Positions 33,555-44,415 of a stretch of 64,000 nt of DNA are shown here, in pieces. Numbering within the stretch: position 1 is the first letter of the stretch; every line of letters begins with the position of its first letter. The position numbers and the translations under genes are program-made. Origin of the DNA: Malachius bipustulatus. Its lineage: Eukaryota > Arthropoda > Insecta > Coleoptera > Melyridae. The notes below the pieces were generated by a model. The model ran no database searches. It had not been told where the DNA came from and saw nothing but the letters and a program-made list of their open reading frames with translations. The DNA is taken from positions 14,198,001 through 14,262,000 of the forward strand of contig OU342631.1 in assembly GCA_910589415.1 (NCBI GenBank). Reading direction: 5' to 3'.

Positions 33555-34274
33555 CAGGGTGTTGATTTTCAAAGCGGGCCATAGGGGATTAGCATTGCGA
33601 AAGTGGTTTTTGAGGATTCCTGCTCGCCGTTTAAACTGACAGAAATGGTTTTGGTATCAAAATGAAGCTAAAATTATTGCGCATAACACTTGACATCAGA
33701 AATTATTTTAATTTCACGTTGTTTTCTGTAATTCTTCAATAAAAATTCAAGTAATTGTCAATGTTTATTCACAAAATAGCATGCCTTGCCTAAACGATAA
33801 TGACGTTTCTACGTTTTGACAATCCAATAATAAAACTTTATAAGTCAGTAGGTATAATAATAAAGTCTGGTTCTATTTAAAAATGGATTATACAAACCAA
33901 GAAAGAGTCTTTATGGTGAAAACCTACTACAGTGTAGCCAGTTACAGGAGGGTTCGCGATTTATTTGCCGTGAATTTTTTTAATAGACCAATGTTTTATT
34001 ATTGCATTGTCAAAACGTAGAAACGTCATTATTGTTTAGGCAAGGCATGCTATTTTGTGATTAAACATTGACAATTACTTGAATTTTTATTGAAGAATTT
34101 CAGAAAACCACGTGAAATTAAATTAATTTCTGATATCAAGCGTTATGCGCAATAATTTTAGCTTCATTTTGATACCAAAACCATTTCTGTCAGTTTAAAC
34201 GGCGAGCAGGAATCCTCAAAAACCACTTTCGCAATGCTAATCCCCTATGGCCCGCTTTGAAAATCAACACCCTG
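33555..34274. mobile_element. TA-flanked foldback carrying a transposase N-terminal remnant
   Basis: CAGGGTGTTGATTTTCAAAG at 33555 is mirrored at 34274, with TA on both sides (33553-33554 and 34275-34276). Arms of about 280 bp are nearly identical (for example AGCATTGCGAAAGTGG and ACGTTTCTACGTTTTGACAA near the inner ends). The central about 160 bp holds a short reading frame (33883-34020) resembling the N-terminus of mariner-like transposases. A second, incomplete copy of this family begins at 63817. Confidence 0.85.
33883..34020 (+). pseudogene. Helix-turn-helix (DUF4817-like) transposase N-terminus remnant
   Basis: The frame opens MDYTNQERVFMVKTYYSV and continues ...YRRVRDLFAVNFFNRP before running into the right arm of the element and stopping after 45 codons. 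The pattern (aromatic-T-x-x-E/Q-R-V-x-x-V-x-x-YY, then R-x-x-F then F-x-NRP) is that of the DUF4817 helix-turn-helix at the start of many insect mariner-like transposases; family knowledge is from memory. In full proteins a second helix-turn-helix and the DDE domain follow, and both are absent here. It documents that this foldback arose from an autonomous mariner-like element by deletion and inversion. Whether it is transcribed is unknown. Confidence 0.6.
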
Positions 34275-34497
34275 TATAAAATATACTTTAATAAAATAAA
34301 ACCATTGTTAGGTATAGAATAGATAGCGATAGAGTGAGAACTAACAGTGGTAGTGGTAAAAAAAAAACCTGAAGAGAACTGGTATAAAATTCTTGCACAT
34401 AGAAAAAGAAACGGTAAGGTCTAAAATAAATGGTCATCAGAGTATAGAAGCGGCCAATGTTTTATAAACACTTTTAAGAGCTATAAATTTATTGGTT

Positions 34498-34659
34498 TTA
34501 TTTTGAAGTTGGCTTAATACTAAATCTGTGTCCTCGGAACAGGACGAGAGCTTTGTCGGCTTCTAAAAGAGAGCCTGTACTGCACTGTGCTCTATCCAAC
34601 GATACGGTTGCCTTTGCAGGATAATGGCAGGAATTCTCGGCATTGTTAGCATTTTTTGA
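34498..34659 (-). CDS. Candidate terminal coding exon of an unidentified gene
   Basis: On the minus strand an acceptor (TTCTTACAGTAG, ending at 34660) opens a frame of 53 codons that ends in TAA at 34498-34500. AATAAA-like poly(A) signals overlap and follow the stop within about 20 bp. The product is hydrophilic with two cysteines, includes YPAKATVSLDRAQC and LLEADKALVLFRGHRFSIKP, and is less AT-rich than its surroundings. No family was recognised and no upstream exon could be placed, so this may also be a transposon remnant. Confidence 0.35.
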   Translation of the reverse strand, partial: SKNANNAENSCHYPAKATVSLDRAQCSTGSLLEADKALVLFRGHRFSIKPTSK

Positions 34660-36607
34660 CTACTGTAAGAATTTCATTTTCATCATAGACAATTTAAGCT
34701 CGAGCATCACTGAAAGATGAAGAAGTATAAACGCGGTTTTTTAGGTACCAAATTCTTTCTGTTCAACTAATTAGGGGAATTATGCTTTTATGTTCATATT
34801 ATTATATTATGAGCATTTTAAAGCGTCTCTTCTTGTTTTTCTCTCAACCATGAGCAGTCTTTTTTTATCTTTATTTTTTTATTAATATTTACGTAAAGGT
34901 CAGACAGAGGGCTGTCACACCAATATAAGAAAGGGGACTATGTAATTTATTTCCACCTATATAGGAATTGTTGAATTTTCATCATAAAGAGCTTATTATT
35001 TGAGATATCTGACAGTTTCAAATTAAGAAACTCACTATAGGTATGAAAATCCGTCTACCGCGATTCTTTATCACTTATTGTTCCAAAATATATGATGAAC
35101 AGGTCTTCCAAAATATGTCATGTGACTCAAAATTGAAAATTTCCATCGTCAAATTAAAGTTTTGGTTGTTTGAAGTGTGAAGGAACATGTGTGTTGTTTT
35201 TTTTTTTTTGGTTACATAATGAAAAATAACCCGGAACCCAGAGTATTTTTTCTTAATAATTAACTTTTACTGCTTTGGATATTATACATCAATAAATTAA
35301 TAAATTAATGGTTTATTCAATTTATATCTGGAAGATTTAGGTTAGGTACTTAATTTAATTGCGATAAATTACTTAATTTAACTGGAACGTATAACTCAGA
35401 CGTCCAAAAAATGAATTTTTGTTTTTGAGAAAATTAATTTTGTAATTAGGTAGGTACCTACTATTTTTATTGTTGTATTGTTAAAAATAGTCTGAAATAT
35501 TCAGAATAACACTTTTGTAAACTTTGTATATTATCTCTCTACAGGCAAGAAGAAATGTTTACCGGTTAATGTCACAAGAATTAGGACTTGTTGGTGTAAT
35601 GAGACATCTCATTATCTTTTATGGTTGTTTTCCACTATTAAATTTAAGATATTTCTGATGATGAAATTCTTTAAATTTTTACCTTTACAATACCTGAGCA
35701 TATTATACCCTAACAAAAAATTTTATGTATCTATCATACCTGGGTGTTTCGTTATCTAAATAAAAGTGGCTATTATATCACCATCTCCAGCCTATACGTG
35801 AAACAATTCCTGACCTTTTGGGAAAAACAAACTGTCTGCGAATCGACTTGAGATAGGAGGTAACGTAAAGCAGATGCAGATTTCTACCAAAGATCCTGTA
35901 AGTATATACACCCAAAATTTTACTTATTTTGGGAAGCTGAGTAGAAGGAAAGCCGGCGATCTAATCAACATCATCAAACTTTAATTTCTCTTAACGTCAG
36001 ATTTTGGTCCCATAGTTATTGAAAGACATTTCATCTAGAAGTGGAATTAGTAAATTATTAATATGTAAATAATGTCTTCGCAATAATTAAATTGCCTTGT
36101 TATATTTTAATGTCATAAATTTTTGTGAAGCGACAGCAGAGTTAACTCAGCTCAGTTAATGTTTCTACTTGTCAATGTCAAATTTATATTAATAAAAGTG
36201 TCGCCAGTAAACTGAGTGTTAATAATTTGTGATTAGATTACTACCAGCGATTTACCATGATACAATAAACTTTAAAAGATATGATATTGCGCAAGTTCCT
36301 CCTCTAAGAGTTACGTTTTATGACGTCAACAGGGTCTCACTGCACTATCAATTTCCCAGTCGGTCTGTATGAATAGCATTGAATTTAGGAACTATGGTGT
36401 TTTAATTAGCTTATATTCCGTTATTATTTGGTACAAGCACCGTTGAGCAAGTCGATGACATGTGCTCTGTACATACAATTATTTTAATAGCGATAACAGA
36501 GCGAAATATAACACCAACACCGATAATGTGATATTTTTTAGTTTTCCGAGTGATCCAGCAGTGTAATCAAATGCATAGTTAGTATGCGTGTTCTCGTCAA
36601 GACAAAA
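34660..36607. other. Region without a recognised gene
   Basis: AT-rich. A donor-like CCT|GTAAGT at about 35897 follows a short open stretch, but a stop lies upstream without an acceptor in between. Nothing else supported. Confidence 0.4.
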
Positions 36608-36609
36608 TA

Positions 36610-36870
36610 AATACAGCAATTGCCACGTCAGTGTGTTCAAAACATTTTAAAGCAAGTGAATATGTTCGTAATCTCCAAGATGAACTGCTAGGATATAGAG
36701 CGAAGAGATGCCGGCAGATTAATTATAGATCAATTTCTACAGAATATCTCCAAAAAAAATTCCAGTCGACTTCAGAATATACCTACTTCAAGTTCTGTTT
36801 GGTGAAAGAAATTGAGAAGTCTCTGGTTGGGATCTCGTGGTACAGTCGGCCTCTACTAAAGTTTTTTTAA
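36610..36870 (+). pseudogene. THAP-type zinc-finger fragment
   Basis: The frame reads NTAIATSVCSKHFKASEYV then ...ELLGYRAKRCRQI.... VCSKHF followed by an aspartate/glutamate-Y and a basic R-x-K-R patch is the second half of the THAP C2-C-H zinc finger (C-x2-H-F), a DNA-binding domain found in P-element-type transposases and host factors. The first half (C-x2-4-C) and the terminal AVP-x-F box are missing or degraded, and no valid start is present. The rest of the frame to 36870 is featureless. It is likely a remnant of a THAP-bearing transposon or gene. Confidence 0.5.
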
Positions 36871-36950
36871 TAGATATAAGATTGATAGACTTAAATTAAA
36901 TGTCATTATTATGTGAAAAAATTTATCATTCATGGTTATTGGATTCTATT

Positions 36951-37085
36951 AGTGTATTTTTTAACAAAAAAATACACTATTGAGGACGACATCACTTTTC
37001 GAAAATCACCCAAACTCATCAAATGTCCACCGATCATGACCCCCAGATCACGAAAAAGTGGTTTTCCAAAATTCACCTGCCCACG

Positions 37086-37088
<3 letters not shown>
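36951..37088 (+). repeat. Dispersed repeat with 12-bp terminal hairpin, copy 1
   Basis: Begins with a perfect hairpin (AGTGTATTTTTT, four bases, AAAAAATACACT) and continues for about 110 bp that is nearly identical to 63695-63816. It ends at a TATATA run. In copy 2 a CAGGGTG-family element sits in the corresponding TATATA, so this copy shows the empty site. Confidence 0.75.
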
Positions 37089-37119
<31 letters not shown>

Positions 37120-37139
37120 TTATATATATATTTATTTAT
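37086..37139. repeat. (TA)n/(TTTA)n microsatellite
   Basis: An uninterrupted TA run grading into TTTATATATATA blocks. It fills the position that in the copy at 63811-63816 is just TATATA. It is a self-complementary, AT-only stretch. Confidence 0.9.
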
Positions 37140-38055
37140 TTCTCCAAAATCACGATTTTTCGATTTTAAAAACGCTCCTGTAGCTTTATCTTTCAAGATT
37201 AGTGAACGAAATTTTGGATTCTTGTAAAGCTTGGGAATGAGTTTAGATTTTTGTTGAAAAAAAATCCAAAAGTCACGTTATTTCTACAGGGTGTCCTTTC
37301 AAAGTTCCCCAAATGCGGTCCTTGAGGCACGGTTTCTGGCCGCAGTTTTCAATCTAGGGGGCTGAAACTTTTGTGAGAGTAAGATGTCCACAAGGAGTGG
37401 TCTGGTATTGCACTTGAGCCAAATCGGCCGAGCCGTTTCAAAATGGCGGCCATTTGAATTTTTTGAACATTAACGGAAAATTGACAATTTTTTGAACCAT
37501 TGTATGAGCAAGATGGCAAAAAAACTTTGAAATCAAATTAACAGGATTTGAAGAAAATTATTGGAAATTTGAGTTAATGCAATAAAATTAGCATATTTTC
37601 CATTAATAAGCCAGTGTCGTGGGTAGGAAAAAGGGTGAAAATGTGTCAATTCTATAACCGTTTATGAGTCCATTTTTGAAGAAGTTGAACCGAAATTTTC
37701 CATTTTTTTTTGCTTTAACATATAATTTGATGTCTTAGCTTCAATTCGCCTCGATTAATGTAGCACTTTAAACGAAAGATAAAAAAGTTTTTCGCTTGTG
37801 CAAAATTAGCTTACACTTATATAAAATTATTAAATCGATGAAATGGTTCGCAATTTCTTTTTTATTTTTTTTCACATTCAATTATGAATGGTTCTGAAAA
37901 TTAGAAGAGCAATCGCAACGACAATTAAATCACCTACATGCAGGTGAAAAAAGTATTCAAATTGGTTTTTTAATAACTAAGATATGACCAGTTTAAAAAA
38001 TAAAATGAGTAGATGTAGGTACCTGACGTACTACATATATCAACCCCATCATCAC
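37140..38055. other. Region without a gene; orphan element terminus
   Basis: CAGGGTGTCCTTTCAAAGTT at about 37290 looks like the terminus of a CAGGGTG-family element, but no matching inverted end was found downstream. The rest is AT-rich without long frames. Confidence 0.4.
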
Positions 38056-38059
38056 TACA

Positions 38060-38155
38060 AATTCGAAACGCACCGTGTGGCTCAGTTTGTTACATCCTTG
38101 ACTAGCTAACTGTTGGAGCGGGTTCGCATCCACGAGAGGATCATTCTTTTTTTTT
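38060..38155 (+). mobile_element. tRNA-like SINE head
   Basis: A-box-like TGGCTCAGTTTG (38078-38089) and an excellent B box GGTTCGCATCC (38121-38131) are spaced 32 bp apart, followed by a run of T (38148-38157) that would terminate polymerase III. The stems of a full tRNA cloverleaf do not close, so this is a tRNA-derived head or pseudogene rather than a functional tRNA. No tail or target duplication was found. Confidence 0.5.
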
Positions 38156-38157
38156 TG

Positions 38158-39362
38158 TAGGTAGGTGGAGTTTTCCCAAAAAAAAATCGGATTATTTTTC
38201 ATTAAATTCATTATAAAAAAAATAGGAAGAAAATATTTATTATTGAATCGCATAAAAATACACTATTTCTGCGATTGATGCGCAAGAAGGTTTTTTAATC
38301 CTTAATAAAGTGATAATACCTACTTCATACAAACGAATTTGCTAAATGAGCACATATTTTAATAAATAATGCTTGAAGAAATCCTGCGAAATTATTTCAC
38401 GCGCCGATGAGATCCTGTTGACGTCATTGCGCCGACTTGGCGAAAATAAAACCGCCTCTTCATGTCATTGTATCATGAGATGGAGATGTATGTACCTACA
38501 AAGTTTTTCGACTCAAACTATAAAATTAAGGCAACTGTTTTTTTTTTATTTCTCTTGTTTTTTCATCTTCTTGTGATTCCCAGGCTCCAATTATGTCCTT
38601 TATTTGTATCGTTTACCTATCCTATATACATCATATAATTCCCAATTTTTGAGAAAATGGCTAAAATCGTCTATTTGAGGACTTGAGCAGTGACATAATT
38701 TGGTTTCTTGGCAAGTTATTTTACCTACAAATTATAGTTTAACGGTATACTTCTCAGTAATTTATTTTATTGGAAATTGCTAATGTAATAAGAGAATTAC
38801 GTTTTTTTTTAGACTCGAAATACACTTTTTTGACTTGTTATAAATAGAAATCACGTCGAAGGGAATGATTAAAATACACCAAGAAACAAATTTTGACGTT
38901 GTTTCTATGTATACTTTAGCCGTAAAAGAAAATTAAGGAAATTAAAATTCTGTCATCTAAGGAGGTAGTTTTGAGGGATCATCCCCCTAGTTTTGGGAGT
39001 TGAAATTAGAGAATTTCATTCTTCATTATAATATAGCTGCGACTATAACGAGCAAATCGAATTTTTGGTAATATCTCCATTTTTGATTTTCTGTATTAGG
39101 GGTTCACGGAAAAATCCTGCGTTGCGCAAAAATAATGAAAGATAGACGGGTAGTGATTGAATGAATACCTTTTTTCGATTTTTGAATTCTTTCAGATGCC
39201 ACAAGCCGCATTTCGAAATTCGCTACACTTTCAAGATATTCTATAAAACATATTTTTGGGCTACCTGATGACCGCACTTGCGAGGAGGACAAAAAATCAT
39301 TCTCAAGAATAAACGACTTAAAAAATATTTACTGCTTACAATCAAATACAGTGAAGAGCTAT
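38158..39362. other. Region without a recognised gene
   Basis: AT-rich. Short frames at 38373-38576 (plus) and 39104-39292 (minus) show no domain. The last part may hold further decayed LINE sequence upstream of the next feature, but no motif is legible. Confidence 0.35.
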
Positions 39363-40018
39363 TCACTCTCTAGCAAAGCTATAGCAGAGAAAAACAACAA
39401 AATAAACCTGAGGTGGACAAAAGGACACTAGAACAAAAAAGGTAACAAAAAATCGGATCTGCTTGCAAAAAAGGGATCCAAACTACCCTTAATCGGGCCA
39501 GAACAAACTTTCTGCATATTACAGCGAAGTCAGAAGGGAAATAAAAGACCTCCTGAAGAAAAAACATATCTCCTATTTGAATGAAGTAGATGGACTGAGA
39601 CATTCGAAGATTTTTATGAGAGAACTATCAGATAATAAAACTAATGAATTGAAAAAGCTGAGTAAACACCAGCTGAGATGGGCAATTGGACTTCTAACAG
39701 GACATTGCCCACTAATGAAACACCTCTCAATAATAGGAGTGAAAAATAACCCAGATTGCAGCAGATGCGGGGAGGGGGAGGAAACCCCATACCACCTGAT
39801 ATGTGAGTGCCCGGCACTAGAGGGAACTATACTTCTAATATTTGTGACCGAAATGGCGGAACCAAAAGAAATAGAACAAGCACCCCATTGGACTCGTTCT
39901 GAGATACTTTCGGGAGACGGGACTGATGAGCTAATCATCCAAAGAGGTACAATCAGCGCAAGCTTCAGTACAAGGGCTTTTAACCTACCCTAGAAGTAAA
40001 TAATAATAATAATAATAC
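39363..40018 (+). pseudogene. 5'-truncated LINE: RNase H end, zinc knuckle and (TAA)n tail
   Basis: The first frame gives SKAIAEKNNKINLRWTKGH, a stop, then KKSDLLAKKGS: the C-terminal half of a retroelement RNase H (W-x-x-GH followed by the N/K-x-x-D-x-LAK-x-G block). After a one-base frame change the second frame (39577-39993 and some codons upstream) gives LTGHCPLMKHLSIIGVK, then CSRCGEGEETPYHLICECP, a C-x2-C-x8-H-x4-C knuckle. RNase H followed by LTGHCPL and this knuckle is the 3' end of the second ORF of I/Jockey-group non-LTR retrotransposons. A (TAA)n tail follows the stop at about 39996-40018. Reverse transcriptase and endonuclease are absent: the copy is 5'-truncated, as usual for LINEs. 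Confidence 0.85.
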
Positions 40019-41859
40019 TGCTCCCCCTGTTTTGGTCTTTTGGCTAGGGTTGTTTCTGGTCTCGATCGTTCCACATCGCGGACGACTTTTGCAATTATTA
40101 TGAGAATAAGAGTGAATGAATTCAAAGTTTATGGCTTGACGTTTCTTTAACAACGTAGGAGAAAGTAGGAAATTTATTTATGACCGAGAATTACCTATAT
40201 CTTGTACCTATTAGTACCTACCTATACTCATTATGCTTATGCAGCATTATGAAATAATTAAGACCCTAGGAGTTGTCTAAATTCTGAACATAGTGTTGGG
40301 TACTTTATAATAAGGTAGGTAGGTATAGTCCTCAAATACGACTTGAGGAATCCGTGAAAAAAAATTGTTATGTCAAAACATCCTTGATGTTTTCCTGGAT
40401 ATAACATAAAGGAAAATAGATCGAAAAATCATACAAAAATAGTCGGAGTAAACAATAAAATAACTATCTACCGTAATTTTTTAAACACTTTTCTTTTACT
40501 TATAGGAAGGAGACTATAATATATTCGAAACACAAATCGTAAAGAAGTGTTTCATCTCATTAGTAAGGTTTTATAGAATAGAATAATAGCAATCATATCT
40601 AACTCTATATCTCTGGAAACTATTGACAGAAAAAGTCAAATTAAAACCAGGTACCTACCTGCCTACTATAACGAAATTTATCGGTTTTGGTCGTTTCACT
40701 ACTAGCTATAAAGATAAGAATGAACGACAGCAGCTCACCAACTCGTTGGGTGGCCCTGTTGAAACCAATCCAGTAACTATTCGGTAGACTAATTTTATAA
40801 AATTGGTCAATATTGGTATAAATTCCAAGTATTTGTTTTTATTTCTCGCTATTTCATCTGAAGTGTGACGGGAATTTATTTAAATAGGTACGCTGAATAA
40901 CTCCATATGGGACGCGGTTGATGTGAGACTACTGTTTTATTTTCACCCATAAACTTCCAATCGTGATAGACACATTTTGCTTCAAAACTAATGTGACAAT
41001 AATAATTAAACAACCATCATCGTTTCAAAATTTCAGGTTTTTGACGGCATCTCAGGAACCGTTATTCAAGATTCTAACTTTTATATTTTTCATCATAAAA
41101 TGTGCCATTTTTGTCGAAAACTGTTCACGTTAGAGCTTTCGTCCAGGAGAATATTTTAATTCAGAAAATAGCGTTCAAAATGTGCTATTAAAAATGACAA
41201 TCTCCCCAGTTATCTATAGAAATAAGGGCAAAAAAACTCCAGCAACCTTAAGTCTACTCCACTGACATGTGAAAAAAAAATTAACGCTTTATAGTAGGTA
41301 CGAAAGCTCAAAAAGCAAAATTTTTTTTGCAATACTTATTGTGCTTTAGAATTTATTGTTATCTATATAAAAAAATAGCCTAAATCCATCAAACCTACCA
41401 TGAGAAGATGATGACAGGGTTCAATTTTCAATTTAAACTTGTGTATAGTGTAATTTACAACCCTCCCCTCGAATATATAGGATAGGATGCGAGATGAAAA
41501 CAATAAACAGTCGATTTGTCACTTGTTTCACACCCCACTGCTCACAGGATCTCATCCGACAAATGAAAGATCAAATAAAGGACGCCAATAAGTGGCTGTA
41601 CTATTACACGCACACTTGATATTCAATAAGCCGTTCTGCCCCTATATCCTTGATTTTATCGGGGAGGGTGCAGACTATCATTGCTATTTATATCAGATTA
41701 TAGGGTGAAGTACGGGGAATAATGAGAATACTCTTATCACTGATTTTGATTTTATATCCATATTCGTTTAGGTATTATTATTATTCCAGGAATATAGCAA
41801 ATCTTTAGGGTAATTTCGGGAGAGAGATGACTCAGTGTTTTTGTGATTTTTTGTCGTTA
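40019..41859. other. Region without a gene; one repeat fragment
   Basis: The stretch 41035-41340 shares TTTTTCATCATAAAATG(T)GC and a TCGAAAAC..TTCAC(G/A)TTAGAG block with the interior of the element at 53218-53773, so it is a fragment of that family without visible ends. The remainder is AT-rich with no frame above 60 codons. Confidence 0.45.
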
Positions 41860-42945
41860 AACGTGTCTTTAATTCAACAGTCCCACCAGCAAGGTGACTT
41901 TATGAAAAAAAAAAGTAATTTTTTTGACTTTTTTTTGGATAATGCAGACCGCCGTGTTATAGGGCCCGGTTTTTTCGAATATGATGTATCGCGTCAAGGA
42001 TCTTCTCTCATAAAAAATTTCTGAAATCGGTTCTTACCCCTTGAACCGTTCACGCAAAAAACATAAAATTTTTGCGATTTTTAATTTTTTTTTCTCAAAT
42101 TTATGACGTCATGTCAGCTTCATTTTTACAGATATCGGAAATTTACAGATCGGGAAAACCAGTCACACCAGCAATGCGACATTTTTATGAAAAAATTCGA
42201 TTTTGAAGTTTTTTATTTTTTTGTGTAAAATACAGACCGTTGTTAGGGGCTGTTTTTTCTGGAATATGATGTATATAGCTTCAAGAATCTTCCCTCATAA
42301 AAATTTCGAAAATCGGTTCTGGTTCTTATCTCTTTGAACCGCGTTCACCCAAAAAGCATAAAATTTTTGCTGTTTTTAATTTTTTCTCAGAATGAGGACG
42401 TCATGTCGGCCTGATTTTACGATATTATGTCGATCGCCATGTCGATGCACATCTTCCCTGAGAAAATGAAGGGAATCGGGAAAATCAGCCCCATAACAGC
42501 AAGGCGACTTTTTCATGAAAAAATTTAATTTTTTGAGTTTTTTTTTATAAATACAGACCGCCGTGTTAGGTGCCGGTTTTTCCGGATTATTATGTTTCAC
42601 TTATTAGAGGACTTTCTCTCATAAAAAATTTCAAAAATCGGTTCTTATCTTGGAACCGATCAAGCCAAAAACATAAAATTTTTGCGATTTTTAATTTTCT
42701 TTCTTTTCTTAAAATGATGTCAGCTTCATTTTTACATACCTATGTCGACCGCCACGTCGATGCGCATCTTCCCTAAAAAGTGAAGGAAATCGGGAAAATC
42801 AGTCCCAACAGCGAGGCGACTTTTTTTATGAAAAAATGCGATTTTTCGGAGCTTTTTTTTGGAAAATACAGACCGTGTTAGGGGATAGTTTTTCCGGAAT
42901 ATGATGTTTAATAGCTTCAAGAACCTTCTCTAAGAGAAATTTTTT
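41860..42945 (+). repeat. Tandem array, about 280-330-bp unit, 3.5 copies
   Basis: The anchor GC(A/G)A(A/G)GCGACTTTTT-ATGAAAAAA recurs at about 41890, 42171, 42500 and 42811. Between anchors come CAGACCG(C/T)(C/T)GTGTTAG, CCGG-AATATGATGT, CTCATAAAAA(A)TTTC, ATCGGTTCTTA and CATAAAATTTTTGC. Apparent frames (41827-42024, 42376-42600, 42570-42776, 42732-42920) translate these units on either strand and have no domain. Units are diverged by indels, so the array is not recent. Confidence 0.75.
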
Positions 42946-43486
42946 TCCAACGGTGAATAAGAGGCTCATTACGCAATTTTTTCTGAAGGGAAAAAATATA
43001 AGGAATGTGTATTCTTGTAATTAAAAGAAATTTAAAAATTGTTATTAAAAAGGGGCTAGAAAATAGAAGAAATTTCGTAAATACATTCAATAAAGGAATT
43101 ACACTATAATCTATTATACAAAAAGGGACAAGATTTATATTTAGGGTGCTGAAATTTGTTTTAAAGTGTAATTTTTTTTTAAAGTCACCTCGTACAGTGT
43201 ACTCCTCATCATTTTGGATGGTCGCACTCCTGGATTTAAGCCCATATCTTACCATCAGCGTTGCCAAGATGAACTTTCTTATAAAGTAGGTAAATGGAAT
43301 TTATTTTATGGTATCACCATACCTACTTATACGCAGTAGTCGTATAGCTATTACCTACCTATGAGATATAATTTCAAATATAATAGGTATATTTTCATAC
43401 TAAGCTATTGTAACTCAAATATAAAGAAATAACTTTGATGATAGATATCATTGATAAAAAAGTGAATTATAGGCACCTGTAAATTG
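42946..43486. other. Region without a recognised gene
   Basis: AT-rich, with a 116-codon minus frame at 42917-43267 that is rich in F, I, L and K, shows no domain and appears to be a composition effect. It ends next to the tRNA-like gene. Confidence 0.35.
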
Positions 43487-43493
43487 AAAAAAA
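43487..43493 (-). terminator. Polymerase III T-tract downstream of the tRNA-like gene
   Basis: A run of seven T on the minus strand starts six bases after the 3' end of the tRNA-like sequence, an ordinary RNA polymerase III termination signal. It supports the view that the tRNA-like unit is transcribed. Confidence 0.6.
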
Positions 43494-43498
43494 TTTAT

Positions 43499-43580
43499 GG
43501 GCTCGTGTAGGATTTGAACCTACGACCTTTGAGAAAGAAAGTATCTAGTTCAACGCTCTCGCCAACTGAGCTAACGAGCC
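43499..43580 (-). tRNA. tRNA-Ile-like gene with oversized anticodon region (intron-bearing or pseudo)
   Basis: On the minus strand the acceptor arms GGCTCGT and ACGAGCC pair perfectly. TAGCTCAGTTGG is a consensus A box, with GCTC/GAGC D-stem, and the T arm GTAGG-TTCAAAT-CCTAC is perfect with a consensus B box. Acceptor, D arm and AGGTC variable loop resemble eukaryotic isoleucine tRNAs. The anticodon arm does not fit: between TTGA(A) and (C)TCAA there are about 15 bases instead of seven. That allows either an 8-nt intron, with AGA at the usual anticodon position, or an insertion that kills the gene. AGA would be a serine anticodon, which conflicts with the short variable loop. Anticodon identity is therefore unresolved. 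Confidence 0.75.
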
Positions 43581-44415
43581 TCCGGAACTAGGTTGTAATT
43601 CCAAAACACATATCCTGCGGAATTGACATTGACATCACCTTTGATTGAAGGATAATACTGCACGCAATCGGATCAATAATTTTAATGATTTCTGTGTCTT
43701 TAACCTAAAAACTAACTACATCTGTTTTTAAATTAGAAAAAAAATAAAAATCACGAATTCTCGTTTTTTTTGATAGGTATATCCAAAACTATAAAAAATG
43801 ATCTTCGAAGATAAGCGAGATACATACCAATTCTTAGCATTGAAAATCTGAGATCCTTTATAGAGGGTGATATAAACTGCTATGGTTATATTTTTTTCTA
43901 AATAGATTGACAAGGTTTTAATATTAAATATCAGCATTGATGTCATCTCTAAAATTTCGTAGGTGCAATGAGGAATCTCTTATAATAACAATTTTTATAC
44001 ATTTTTTGGAAATAAGAATTAGGGTTTCTTTTGACTATAACTGGTGTTAATTTCTAGTAGGCTAAAAAATAATAGGTTCAAACCTATTTGCAAAGAACAT
44101 TTTATTAGAAAGTTGTACACAAATTACAACTATGAATTAATGCAAAACTTGGCAGTTGATAGTTTCACAAATTAAGTTTCAATTTCACAAATTAATATTT
44201 CTACACAGTTTGTATGCGCAGCAGTCCCAAACCCTTTTTTTAGGTAGGTAGGTACTATTGTAATAGTCCTAATATGTAAATGAAATGATAATAATAATAA
44301 TAAATAATACCTTATAATATGTATGTCGAATAATTTCTGACTTTTTAAAATCAGAATATATAGGTCTGTTTACACCAGCAGCATCATTTTTAGATAAAAG
44401 GACGAAGTTCAGACT
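43581..44415. other. Region without a gene; short (AAT)n run
   Basis: AT-rich; ATAATAATAATAATAAATAA lies at about 44288-44310. A 72-codon minus frame (43728-43946) is low-complexity (I, F, Y, K rich) and not supported. Confidence 0.45.

Noticed and set aside
36951..36978. Helitron-type terminal hairpin
   Set aside because: The 12-bp hairpin is present, but no CTRR terminus follows on either strand and no TC start was found.
37086..37227. Frames on both strands through the (TA)n tract
   Set aside because: The products contain long IYIY/YKYI runs from the microsatellite and cannot be genes.
39573..39938. 121-codon minus-strand frame
   Set aside because: It is the antisense shadow of the LINE zinc-knuckle frame on the plus strand, which carries the recognisable motifs.
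41827..42920. Several short frames with KKK/FFF-rich products
   Set aside because: They lie in a tandem array and shift strand and frame from unit to unit.
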